A program made the translations under genes and the position numbers. A DNA stretch of 64,000 nt from assembly GCA_021464245.1 (NCBI GenBank), contig JADCRB010000006.1, positions 4,020,280-4,084,279 of the forward strand, given 5' to 3'. The notes beneath the pieces were generated by a model. It had not been told where the DNA came from. It searched no databases and saw only the letters and a list, made by a program, of their open reading frames with translations. This stretch comes from Carallia brachiata (taxonomy: Eukaryota; Streptophyta; Magnoliopsida; Malpighiales; Rhizophoraceae). Below, one piece after another: positions 18,148 through 26,323 of the stretch (the first letter of the stretch is position 1; each line of letters opens with the position of its first letter).

Positions 18148-18234
18148 AAAAGTCAAAAAAAGGTATGCAGAATCGGATAGGGCCATCCACGTCCCTTTCC
18201 TGCATAAGAGACAAAAGAGGCAGCGGCTGACGCG

Positions 18235-18330
18235 TGTCACGAAAGTCGTTACCGTGTGTGGCAGAAGTCGTTGCCGTGTGCTGCGGAAGTCGTTGCCGCG
18301 TGCTGCAGAAGTCGTTGCACCTTATCTTGT
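18235..18330. repeat. Short tandem repeat, about four 22-24-bp units
   Basis: Four imperfect units of gaagtcgttgccgtgtgctg lie at about 18240-18325, overlapping or abutting the 3' end of the WUS-like ORF and its trailer. Confidence 0.8.
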
Positions 18331-18338
18331 CGGCCGTC

Positions 18339-18962
18339 CTAGCGGGGCCCGAGGTGCAACTCCAAGTCAAGCTCGACCTCGTCCGGTGGGCCGATGATGT
18401 TGATGTCAACGTCGACGTCGCTTTCCGGCTGGTTGATGCTGCCGGAATATTCTGGAAAGAGAGGCAAAGTTTCGCCGGAATGACTCCTTTCTGCTAGAAA
18501 ATGTCCTCCTAGACTTAAGTACCTAGAAGGGATGAACCCTTGGCTGACTCCGTAAGACCACCAGGACCAGCGTGCATGCTCCCATGGGCTACGGCTTTGA
18601 TGAACATACCGTGGAGAGACTATTGCGGTGGAAGAACTCGGACCTGCTTCATTTGACGGCGAAGTTGTACTGGTGGGATCTACCATCGGAACAGCAGACT
18701 GTTCTTTGGAAAAATCAGCTCTCAGTGCTGGTTTCTTCCTGCTTCTCCGATTCTGGAACCAATAAAACACATTTTTTCCTTCGATTGCCCCGAGTGGGCG
18801 CAATCGTGAGACAAGTTGGTAAATCTGAGATGCATTAGGCATAATACCTCCATTGTTGTGGAAGACTTCCTCTAGAATTTGCAGTTGCGCCATGGTTGGT
18901 TGCCACCTTGTGCGGGGTGACCTTTCTTCTCCCTTGTCTTGAGGTTCTGCAACTGGTTTCAT
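18339..18962 (-). CDS. WUSCHEL-type homeodomain protein (WOX) inside the retrotransposon
   Basis: Intact 207-codon ORF in the same sense as pol, between integrase and the 3' LTR. Residues about 16-78 form a WUS-class homeodomain: TRWQPT start, ILEEVF helix 1, QIYQLVSRLR helix 2, and the hallmark GAIEGKNVFYWFQNRRSRKK turn and recognition helix. A Ser/Pro-rich linker follows. HSGETLPLFP at 161-170 contains the TL-LFP WUS-box, and the C-terminus ends in LDLELHLG, an EAR-like LxLxL repression motif. In the host family such proteins are nuclear DNA-binding regulators of stem-cell and meristem fate. A TATA-like AAATATAAAA lies at 19051-19060, about 90 bp upstream of the ATG, followed by a pyrimidine/CA-rich leader. 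No intron interrupts the homeodomain, as a reverse-transcribed copy would show. Function in the element is unknown. Confidence 0.9.
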   Translation of the reverse strand: MKPVAEPQDKGEERSPRTRWQPTMAQLQILEEVFHNNGGIMPNASQIYQLVSRLRPLGAIEGKNVFYWFQNRRSRKKPALRADFSKEQSAVPMVDPTSTTSPSNEAGPSSSTAIVSPRYVHQSRSPWEHARWSWWSYGVSQGFIPSRYLSLGGHFLAERSHSGETLPLFPEYSGSINQPESDVDVDINIIGPPDEVELDLELHLGPR

Positions 18963-19050
18963 CTTTCTTGTGGTAGAGGAGCAAAGGTTTGGTGTGTGGT
19001 GAAGATCGATTGAGACTGATGCTGAGTTTCAGACTCAAACCCTCCGTCGC

Positions 19051-19060
19051 TTTTATATTT
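19051..19060 (-). promoter_or_regulatory. Candidate TATA box for the WUS-like ORF
   Basis: AAATATAAAA in element sense, 89 bp from the ATG at 18962, with a CA/CT-rich stretch between that resembles a plant 5' UTR. Just upstream (19073-19105) lies one degenerate copy of the TATA-bearing repeat found eight times at 23088-23465. Confidence 0.5.
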
Positions 19061-19106
19061 TTGGGCCGTTCACAGTTTATACTCATGCGGGCCAGGAGTT
19101 GGATTG

Positions 19107-19376
19107 GATTTTGAACCTGGTTTCTGGACTGTGTTTAGAACTTGGGTTTTTGGGTTTTGGGCTTTGAATTGAATTTGGGTTGATTTGGATTTGGGTTTTT
19201 GGATCGAATGTTTGGGTTTGGACTTTTGGATTTGGATTGAGTGTTTGGGTTTTGGACTTAGTTTTTGTGTTTTCTGAATTGGGCTCAAGTGTTTGGGTTT
19301 GGATTTTTGGGTTTGGATTTTCGCTTGGACTTTCAGATCGGGACTTCCGAACTTTTTTTTTTTTTTTTTTTGATTT

Positions 19377-19415
<39 letters not shown>

Positions 19416-19531
19416 GATTTTTTGTTTTTTTTTTCTTCTCTTCTTTTTTTTTTTTTGGTTTTTTGATTTTTTTTCTTCTCTTCTTTTTTTTTTGATTTTT
19501 TTTTTTTTGATTTTTTTTTTTTCAAACATAT
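19107..19531. repeat. TTTGGG/TTTGGATT simple repeats and poly-T tract (A-rich in element sense)
   Basis: 19107-19340 is built of imperfect repeats of tttgggtttgga and ggatttgga. 19350-19525 is almost pure T broken by single C, G or A. In element sense this A-rich tract follows the integrase stop by only a few tens of bases. The long Lys-rich frames crossing it are low-complexity artefacts. Confidence 0.85.
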
Positions 19532-22351
19532 TTACACATAATATTGTTTCAGAAATTTACCATTGATTGGGCCGATTCGGACGCCTTCTTGGTCTGACAG
19601 CATGTAAGCGTTGTGAGTGTAGGCCTCCTGCACTAAGTATGGCCCGTCCCATTTGGAAGTAAGCTTGTCACCAGGCCGATGCTTCATGTTGATGGGCCGT
19701 CGCACTGCAAGAACAAGATCCCCAACTTGAAAAGATCGAAGACGGACCCTGCGGTTGAACGTGTTGGTGAGCCGGGCTTGGTAGCACTCAAGTTGCTGTT
19801 GTGCTTCGAGCCTCCTTTCATCGAGAGCTTCTAACTCATCCAGACGTAGGCGAGCATTCTCCTCCTGTGTGAGTCCTTCCAGAACAGCCATGCGCAGGGA
19901 TGGAATCTGTGTTTCCAACGGCAGTATTGCTTCGACACCGTAGACAAGTGAGTATGGCGTCGCCTGTGTTGGAGTCCGGTAAGTTGTACGATACGCCCAT
20001 AATGCCTCCGGAATTCTGTCATGCCAATCTCTTTTGGATTTAGAGACTACCTTTCGCAACAGGTTGCATAAGGTCTTGTTGAATGCTTCAGCCAAGCCAT
20101 TTGCTGGGGCATTGTACATGGATGACTTGTACTGCTTGAACTTGAATTTCTCGCAGAGCTTGTCAATTAAGCTGTTATAGAACTGCTTACCATTATCAGT
20201 GATGATGAATCGAGGGACTCCATAGCGATAGATCAGCTGAGTCCGGATGAAATTGGCAACATGCTCCTTCTTTACCTCTCTAAGTGGAATGGCTTCAGCC
20301 CATTTTGAGAAGTAATCGGTTGCTGCGAGGATGTACAGGTGACCTAGGGATGACTTTGGCAAGGGCCCCACTAAGTCGAGACCCCAAGCTTCAAAGGGCC
20401 AGGATGAGACAGTTGGATGCAGTGGCTCCGGTGGTTGATGTATGTAATTCGCATGAAATTGACAAGCTTGACAGGTTTTAGCAAACTCAATTGAATCACG
20501 TACCATAGTTGGCCAGTAGTATCCCATCCTTCTAAGTTGGAAGTGCAACTTAGGCCCTGATTGATGTCCGCCACAAACACCAGAATGTGCTTCAGTGAGA
20601 GCCTGTTTTGCCTCTTCATTGGCTAGGCAGCGAAGTAGAACTCCATCAAAAGACCTTCGATACAGAGCATCCTTGAGATATATGAAGCGGGGAGCTCGTC
20701 GTTGAATTTCTGTCTTATGACGACGATCTTCGGGCAGCTTCCCGTGTTGTAGGTAGTCAATGATTGGTTGACGCCAGTCCTCGTCCTCCGCGAGACGTAC
20801 AGATACAGTGTTGGCTGCTGTAGTTTCTTCATCATCCTTTTGTGGCACTATCCATTTCTGGCATACGGCAACAACTGTAGCCTGGATTTCTGACTTTGCA
20901 AGAGAAGTGGCCAGGTTAGCCAACGCGTCTGCCTGAGTGTTTTCTCGTCGAGGCACATGCTCCAAGGTGATGCTTTCAAATTCATCCATTAGCTGTCGAG
21001 CAAGTTGATGGTAAGGTGCAAGGTCCTCTTTCTTCACATCATACAATCCTGTAAGTTGGTTGATGACGAGCTGGGAATCTCCATGGACTTCTATAGTTGG
21101 AATCTTCATATCGACAGCCATTTGAAGACCAATGATCAAAGCCTGGTATTCAGCAACATTATTTGAACATAACTCACCGAGTATGATAGCATATGGTAGT
21201 ATTTGTCGCTGAGGAGTGACAAACACTATACCGGCACCAGCACCATCACGCCTTGCTGCACCATCAAAGAACATCGTCCATGGTGGCAGTGTCTCAATGT
21301 AAAAGACCTCTTCATCTGGAAGATCATCTGTGAACTCCCAATCGGATGGGATAGGGTGATCTGCAAGGAAGTCTGCTAGAGCTTGTCCTTTGACTGCTTT
21401 TTGAGGCACATAGACAATGTCGTAGCTTTGTAGGATTACTGCCCACTTGGCAAGTCGTCCTGACAAGATTGGTCTAGATAAGATATATTTGACAGGATCA
21501 GCTCTGGCAATGAGACGTACCGTGTGAGCCTGCATGTAGTGCCTCAGCTTGTCAATGGCAAAGAACAGTGCTAGACATGTCTTTTCAATGGGCGAATAAC
21601 TCAGTTCCGGACCGTTTAGTGTTCTGCTCAAGTAATACAGGGCAACTTCCTTTCCCTGCTCGTTTTCCTGTGCAAGCAAGGCTCCCAAAGATCTTTCCTG
21701 CGCTGCAATGTAGAGAATCAACGACTTTCCTTGAATTGGAGCTCCCAGGACTGGTGGATTGGAAAGGTACTTCTTTATGCTCTCAAAGGCTTTGCTGCAA
21801 GCTTCGTCCCACTCGAAGTTGACATCCTTCTTCATCAACCGATGGAAAGGTTGACATCTACCAGCTAAATTGGAGATGAAACGGCGAATGTAAGCCAGCT
21901 TTCCTTGTAGACTTCGCAGCTCGTGCAGGTTTTTAGGTTCAGGCATCTTTTGAATTGCCTCAACCTTTGACTGATCAACTTCGATTCCACGATGGCGCAC
22001 CACGAACCCAAGAAACTTTCCTGATGTGACACCGAATGCGCACTTGAGAGGGTTCATTTTGAGCTGATGCCTCCGAAGTCTTTCGAACACTGTCTTGAGA
22101 TCCTCGAGGTGGTCTTTGCGCTTCTTAGTCTTTACAACTAAGTCATCAACATAACATTCTACAATCTTGTGCAGCATGTCATCAAAAATTTTTTGCATAG
22201 CACGTTGATAAGTGGCGCCAGCATTTTTTAATCCAAACGGCATAACTTTATAGCAGTATATACCTTTTGGGGTGCGGAATGCTGTCAACTCCTCGTCTTC
22301 TGGTGCCATTCTGATTTGGTTATAGCCTGAAGAACCATCCATGAAAGACAA
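19532..22351 (-). CDS. Retrotransposon pol: RT (part), RNase H, archaeal-type RNase H, integrase
   Basis: A 939-codon open frame. RT: SSGYNQIRM and MPFGLKNAGATYQR, with the polymerase motif YVDD at about 67-70. First RNase H about 200-310. Second, archaeal-like RNase H about 350-480 (FFDGAARRDGAGAG start, SNNVAEYQAL, HGDSQLVINQ, ADALANLA). Integrase: HHCC finger about 590-635 (HSGVCGGHQ ... CQACQ), DDE core with GLDLVGPLP, ITDNGKQF and the Glu in NGLAEAFNK, then a C-terminal DNA-binding region ending NGKFLKQYYV. The catalytic residues I can see are all present. The first Met here is internal to the RT domain: the N-terminal RT lies in other frames at 22285-22720, so the full polyprotein cannot be made from this copy as written. 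Confidence 0.95.
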   Translation of the reverse strand: MSFMDGSSGYNQIRMAPEDEELTAFRTPKGIYCYKVMPFGLKNAGATYQRAMQKIFDDMLHKIVECYVDDLVVKTKKRKDHLEDLKTVFERLRRHQLKMNPLKCAFGVTSGKFLGFVVRHRGIEVDQSKVEAIQKMPEPKNLHELRSLQGKLAYIRRFISNLAGRCQPFHRLMKKDVNFEWDEACSKAFESIKKYLSNPPVLGAPIQGKSLILYIAAQERSLGALLAQENEQGKEVALYYLSRTLNGPELSYSPIEKTCLALFFAIDKLRHYMQAHTVRLIARADPVKYILSRPILSGRLAKWAVILQSYDIVYVPQKAVKGQALADFLADHPIPSDWEFTDDLPDEEVFYIETLPPWTMFFDGAARRDGAGAGIVFVTPQRQILPYAIILGELCSNNVAEYQALIIGLQMAVDMKIPTIEVHGDSQLVINQLTGLYDVKKEDLAPYHQLARQLMDEFESITLEHVPRRENTQADALANLATSLAKSEIQATVVAVCQKWIVPQKDDEETTAANTVSVRLAEDEDWRQPIIDYLQHGKLPEDRRHKTEIQRRAPRFIYLKDALYRRSFDGVLLRCLANEEAKQALTEAHSGVCGGHQSGPKLHFQLRRMGYYWPTMVRDSIEFAKTCQACQFHANYIHQPPEPLHPTVSSWPFEAWGLDLVGPLPKSSLGHLYILAATDYFSKWAEAIPLREVKKEHVANFIRTQLIYRYGVPRFIITDNGKQFYNSLIDKLCEKFKFKQYKSSMYNAPANGLAEAFNKTLCNLLRKVVSKSKRDWHDRIPEALWAYRTTYRTPTQATPYSLVYGVEAILPLETQIPSLRMAVLEGLTQEENARLRLDELEALDERRLEAQQQLECYQARLTNTFNRRVRLRSFQVGDLVLAVRRPINMKHRPGDKLTSKWDGPYLVQEAYTHNAYMLSDQEGVRIGPINGKFLKQYYV

Positions 22352-22730
22352 TGCTTCGTGACCCGTTGTTGCATCGACTGTGATTCCGTTATGGGCAACG
22401 GAAAGTCATCTTTCGGGCAGGCCTTGTTAAGATCTCGAAAATCAACACATACCCTCAACTGTCCATTCTTCTTTCTTACCGGGACAATGTTGGCAATCCA
22501 CGTTGGGTAGGTGACCTCTCGGATGAAGCCGGCATTGATCAGCTTGTTCACCTCCTCCTCGATTTGTGGAATGAGTTCCGGGCGGAACCGTCGTTGTGGC
22601 TGCTTGACAGAACGGACACCCTTCTTTACTGCTGAACATATTCTTGCTCTTCTTCTGCAGTAAGTAAAGCACTTACAAATGTAGGTCGAGGATCTTCCGG
22701 AGAGCCAAGGATTGACCTCCTTGAGTTCAT
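22285..22730 (-). pseudogene. N-terminal RT region, frameshifted and internally deleted
   Basis: The frame 22285-22551 carries EAGFIREV-like and WIANIVPVRKKNGQLRVC, VDFRDLNKACPKDDFPLPI, which must precede the RT part of the long ORF, but it shifts out of frame just before it. Upstream (22600-22730), SAVKKGVRSVKQ- and EDPRPTFVSALL-like segments lie in different frames. The usual block between them (the DCFAWSY.EMPGL region of Tat elements) is missing. At least two frame breaks and one deletion are therefore present. Confidence 0.85.
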
Positions 22731-22753
22731 CAACAGTTGCTTGGCCACCGTTT

Positions 22754-22984
22754 TCAAGTTCCGGGGGGAGCCTCCTTCACTTCACCATCTGATGAGTCGG
22801 AATCAGCCTCCTCGCTAATTGTGAATGAAATGCAAACCTCTGACTTCACCTTCTTTGTTTGACTGGATAAGCCTGTCTTCGAAGCACTTCTGACTCGGGT
22901 TGGGTATGTCCTTCCTCCTATTAAGATTAGTACAATAAAAAAGGGAAAGGGGGCTAACCTTCTAGACGTCGTGACTTCGGACAC
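22754..22984 (-). other. Short ORF in the former protease-RT linker position
   Basis: 76 codons, with an acidic tail (SEEADSDSSDGEVKEAPP) running out of frame into the RT lead. It resembles the linker before RT in Tat elements. I see no protease D(S/T)G motif in it. Confidence 0.45.
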
Positions 22985-23087
22985 ATAGTGTAGGAATGGG
23001 ATGGTGCTTGCAGATAGAGCCTCCTACAGGCAAAGTTCGGCAGGCTGTGACTGCTTCTCACCTGTTAGGGTCTGCATTGTTGTATTG

Positions 23088-23465
23088 TCGCCTTTTATAC
23101 TCGTGCGAGGCAGGAGTGTTGAATTGTGGTGTCGCCTTTTATACTCGTGCGAGACAGGAGCGTTGAACTGTGATATCGCCTTTTATACTCGTGCGAGACA
23201 GGAGTGTTGAACTGTGATGGATTGATTATCGCCTTTTATACTCGTGCGAGGCAGGAGTGTTGAATGTGTGGAGCTGTTCGCCTTTTATACTCGTGCGAGA
23301 CAGGAGTATTGAACTGTGATGGATGGATTATCGCCTTTTATACTCGTGCGAGGCAGGAGTGTTGAATTGTGGTGGATTGATTATCGCCTTTTATACTCGT
23401 GCGAGGCAGGAGTGTTGAATTGTGGAACTGTTCGCCTTTTATACTCGTGCGAGACAGGAGTATTT
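23088..23465 (-). repeat. Eight-copy tandem array with TATA-like cores
   Basis: Eight copies of cgccttttatactcgtgcga followed by (g/a)caggagt(g/a)tt start near 23088, 23132, 23176, 23229, 23278, 23331, 23384 and 23432, spaced 44-53 bp apart. In element sense every copy presents GTATAAAAGGCG. The spacers vary in length and sequence, so this is not a CRISPR array. A ninth, degenerate copy lies upstream of the WUS-like ORF at about 19073-19105. Confidence 0.9.
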
Positions 23466-23479
23466 TGTTTAACTGGTGA

Positions 23480-23705
23480 GCTGTGGAGCCGGAGAGTTGG
23501 TGAGCTGCTGAGCTGTTGAGCTGCTGAGTTGTTGAGCTGTTGAGCTGCTGAGTTGTTGAGCTGTTGAGCTGCTGAGCTGTTTGGTAAGCTGCTGAGCTGT
23601 TGAGCTACTGAGTTGTTGAGCTGTTGAGCTGCTGAGCTGTTTGGTAAGCTGCTCAGCTGTTGAGCTACTGAACTGTTTGGTGAGCTATTGAGCTGCTGAG
23701 CTGGA
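23480..23705. repeat. Minisatellite of tgagctg(t/c) units
   Basis: Imperfect 9-24-bp repeats of gagctgttgagctgctgag fill about 225 bp, with a higher-order unit that includes tttggtaagctgctgagctg near 23580, 23640 and 23670. Confidence 0.85.
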
Positions 23706-23819
23706 CTTTGATTCAGGGTTTAAGTTTTACCCTCGAATCTGGATTTGGACTTGGAATTTAGATTTGGGATTTGAGCCCGAGTTTAGCCGAGTTTATGTTT
23801 GGCTTTGAATTTTGTTGAC

Positions 23820-23920
23820 TTTGAGTCGGGATTTGAGATTTGCCCCCAAATCTAAATTTGAATTTTGCTTTTGAGTCGGGATTTGAAATTTGCCCCCAAA
23901 TCTAAATTTGAATTTTGATG
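23820..23920. repeat. Two-copy 50-bp repeat with PPT-like core
   Basis: Two copies of gagtcgggatttga(g/a)attt are each followed by gcccccaaatctaaatttg. In element sense each shows AGATTTGGGGGCAAAT, similar in style to the polypurine tract at the 3' LTR. Confidence 0.75.
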
Positions 23921-23944
23921 AAGGGTTCTGACAATGCACAAGAA

Positions 23945-24039
23945 CTTCAGACATTTTTTTTTTGGCCTTTTTGTGCTTCTCTTTTTTTTTTTTTTTTACC
24001 TTTTTTTTTCTTTTTTTGAATTTTTGGCCCCTTTTTTTT

Positions 24040-24075
<36 letters not shown>

Positions 24076-24230
24076 AGAATTTTTTTCTTTTTTTTTTGTT
24101 TTTTTTTTAATCTTTTTATTTTTTGGGATCTTTTTTTTTGCTTTTTAATTTTTCTTTTTTTTTGAATTTTTTTTTTTTTTTTTTTTTTTGAGAATTTTTT
24201 TTTTTTTTTTTTATTCTTTTTGACATAACA
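23945..24230. repeat. Second poly-T tract (A-rich in element sense)
   Basis: About 280 bp, nearly all T with scattered single bases. It lies directly after a degenerate integrase C-terminus in element sense, mirroring the tract at 19350-19525. A third, shorter T/C-rich tract lies at 25119-25326, before the start of the N-terminal ORF. Confidence 0.85.
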
Positions 24231-24249
24231 GTTTCGAAATTTACCTGCT

Positions 24250-24570
24250 TTATTGGGTCAGGTCGAAATACATTTCTGACCTGAAATATGAAGCATTTTT
24301 TTTTGAGCTAGACAGGACCCATTCCACTTGGAAATGAGCTTGTGGCTGAGTCGGTACTCTCGTCCTTCTGTTGGTCCGATTGGCTAAAAATTGTGCCCCC
24401 AAATCGAGATGATTGAGGACGATTTCGCGGTTGACTGCATCAGCGGGTTGGGCTTGGTGAAGCCCTTTGTTGACGTCATCTATTTGCTGTCTTAATTCCT
24501 TCATATTTTCAATCAACTGTGCATATCCGCTAATCAGCTGTGAATATCCGCGGTTTAAATCTGCAAACAT
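24250..24570 (-). pseudogene. Degenerate duplicate of the integrase C-terminus
   Basis: This 106-codon frame aligns by eye with the last part of the intact integrase at DNA level. For example, ccacttggaaatgagcttgt matches ccatttggaagtaagcttgt near 19650, and gcgggttgggcttggt matches gagccgggcttggt near 19775. The gtttc(a)gaaatttacc end is also shared with 19550-19562. Its reading frame has diverged and ends early. It is a remnant, not a gag gene. Confidence 0.65.
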
Positions 24571-24575
24571 TTTTT

Positions 24576-25091
24576 CTATTCTGGTGTGTTGGTCAGCCTG
24601 ACATCAGCAGCGGTAGATGGTTCTCCACGGAAGACTGTTGTAGAGGGCCCGTCGGATCTTTCCTGACTTGTTTCAGCACAACGCGTTGGATTTTGCTGTT
24701 CAGCAGAATTTGATGCTCTATAGAAGACTGGAGTAGAGGGATCTTCTTCTTCCTCTGTGTTCGTTTGTGCAGAATAGGTCGGATTCTGTTGTTGGGCAGA
24801 ATTTGATGCTCTACCCCTAACTTCGGTAGGGGTAGGTGATCGACTCCTCTGTTTAGTGACAGAGTCACGTGAGAAATCTAACTGCTGTGTGAGCTGCAAG
24901 TCCTCAATTTTAACTTTGTTGGTGGCGAGGAACTTTGTTCTTGCGCGAGTCTGTGGACTCAATTGAGTGGCAAGAAACTGTGTCCGTCCGCGGGTTTGTG
25001 GTCCTGCGTACCCAGGTAGGGTAGTTGATGCAGGCAATGGAGCCGTTGCCTTCTTTTTTGTGGCAGCAGTTGTACTCCTTTTCGGTGCCAT
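24576..25091 (-). CDS. N-terminal ORF of the element, possible gag remnant
   Basis: 171 codons starting MAPKRSTTAATKKK, about 290 bp inside the 5' LTR, in the place where gag begins. It is basic, rich in Ser/Thr/Gln, and has internal imperfect repeats (QTRGRTQFLATQ and QTRARTKFLATN; ASNSAQQQNPT and ASNSAEQQNPT). No CCHC zinc knuckle or capsid-like motif is visible. It is followed at once by the integrase-tail remnant, so any gag body has been lost or replaced. Confidence 0.5.
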   Translation of the reverse strand: MAPKRSTTAATKKKATAPLPASTTLPGYAGPQTRGRTQFLATQLSPQTRARTKFLATNKVKIEDLQLTQQLDFSRDSVTKQRSRSPTPTEVRGRASNSAQQQNPTYSAQTNTEEEEDPSTPVFYRASNSAEQQNPTRCAETSQERSDGPSTTVFRGEPSTAADVRLTNTPE

Positions 25092-25353
25092 TTAATGTGC
25101 TGAACACCTTGTTAAATTTTTTTTTTTTTCACTTTTTTTTTTTTACTTTTTTACCTTTTTCGTCTTTTTCTCTATTTTGTCTTTTTCTCTTTTTCTTTTT
25201 CTTTTTTCTTTTTCTTTTTTTTTTTCCTTTTCTTCGGCTCTTTTCTTTTTTCCTTTTTTTTTCTTTTTTTTTTCTTTTCTTTTTTTTTCTCGGCTCTTTT
25301 CTTTTACTTTTTTTTTTTTTTTTTTTAAGGAACAAGAGATGGGAGGTGAAGTT

Positions 25354-25371
25354 GTCCCACCGAGCGTGCCA
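25354..25371 (-). other. Primer binding site (PBS)
   Basis: TGGCACGCTCGGTGGGAC in element sense starts with the TGG expected for pairing with a tRNA CCA end and lies 6 nt inside the 5' LTR. Tat-lineage elements often carry TGGCRC..-type sites. The tRNA was not identified here. Confidence 0.75.
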
Positions 25372-25377
25372 AAAATT

Positions 25378-26318
25378 TGTAAAGCGTAAATTTCGAGTCT
25401 AAAACAATTAAACTCGAAAATACAAAAATAAATTACAAAAAAATTTAAATAAAAGAAAATTTACGTGGGGTCGATCTCCGTAGATCCTCCGATTAGTGTT
25501 CCTTTTTTGACTCCGTCAAGGGCTGCACGAGCTTGATCTGACAGAAATAATTCCACTGCTTTTTCTTGAACTGGGTAGACTGAAACCGGATCTGATTTGG
25601 ACGTTTTGACTACGGTTAAGAACCGCAGAGACCTGATCTGAGCCGATCTGGCTTAATTTCACCGAGGGTCGAAGAGACTTGTTCTCGGATGAGCTGCCTG
25701 GATTTTGCTGAGGGCCGTATGAGGCTTAATCCCAGCCGGATTTGTAGTAATTTGATATTTTTAACTCTATATTCTCAGAAATTCAGATCTAGAACGATCC
25801 AAGAATATAAATTTAAAAAATAACTTTAGAAATGGAAACAGCAAATTTTTTGGGCTTTACCCCTGAAATATCTCTCAAAACGAAGTTAGGAGAGTATACT
25901 GCTAAGTAAAAGCACGTAAGAAAAGGAGAAATTTTCTTGAGAGATTTTCAAAATTTTCTTTTTTCTCTCAAATTCTCTGAATTTTTCTGTTTACAGATTT
26001 GCTGAATGTTTTGAACTGAGGGGCATGGGCCTATTTATAGGGTTTCCCCTCTCGTGTGAAAGCACGCGTGTGAAAGGCATAAGTCGACTTTTCGTGTGAA
26101 AGGCATAAGTCGACTTTTCGTGTGTGAAAGCACCGTGAGAAAGGAATAAGTCGACTTTTCTGACTTTTCCGTGTGAAAGCATGCGTGTGAAAAGGAATAA
26201 GTCGACTTTTCCGTGTGAAAGCACACATGCGAAAGGAATAAGTCGACTATTGACTTTTTTTTTTTTTTCTTTTTTTTTTTTTCTTCTTCTTTTTTTTTTT
26301 TTTTTTTTAATGTTTACA
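25378..26318 (-). repeat. 5' LTR (right copy, 941 bp)
   Basis: Same TGTAAA..TTTACA ends as the left copy. The TATA-like CCTATTTATAGG lies at 26030-26041 and should drive leftward transcription. It has the same AAGTCGACTT repeat units (about 26060-26250). It differs from the left LTR by a few substitutions and several one-base indels, mostly in homopolymers or CG-rich repeats. Confidence 0.96.
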
Positions 26319-26323
26319 GGGTT
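26319..26323. repeat. Target-site duplication, right copy
   Basis: GGGTT, identical to 16421-16425. Confidence 0.95.

Larger units (their letters stand above)
16426..26318 (-). mobile_element. Complete Tat-lineage Ty3/Gypsy LTR retrotransposon carrying a WUS-like ORF
   Basis: About 9.9 kb, bounded by near-identical LTRs that start TGTAAA and end TTTACA, with a perfect 5-bp target duplication. It is transcribed leftward, so the 5' LTR is the right copy. Order in element sense: 5' LTR, PBS, short N-terminal ORF, degenerate integrase tail, A-rich tract, TATA-bearing tandem array, fragmentary RT lead, a long RT-RNase H-aRNase H-integrase ORF, a second A-rich tract, WUS-like homeodomain ORF, a 100-aa ORF of unknown kind, PPT, 3' LTR. 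The second, archaeal-type RNase H between the first RNase H and integrase is diagnostic of the Tat lineage. No gag core (CCHC knuckle) or protease motif is visible, so this copy is probably non-autonomous. The LTRs differ at only a few bases by eye plus several one-base indels, so the insertion looks recent. Confidence 0.95.

Noticed and set aside
17876..18409. 177-aa minus-strand frame overlapping the end of the WUS-like ORF
   Set aside because: It is another frame of the same DNA and runs through short tandem repeats and a poly-Lys stretch; the WUS-like frame explains the sequence.
19070..19529. Two ~150-aa Lys-rich frames
   Set aside because: They are translations of an A-rich homopolymer tract with no conserved motif.
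23088..23465. CRISPR-like regular direct repeats
   Set aside because: Spacers are partly similar to each other, lengths vary, there is no cas gene, and the setting is a plant retrotransposon; it is a tandem repeat.
25129..25335. Lys/Arg-rich 68-aa frame and the opposite Phe-rich frame
   Set aside because: Low-complexity T/C tract, no gene evidence.
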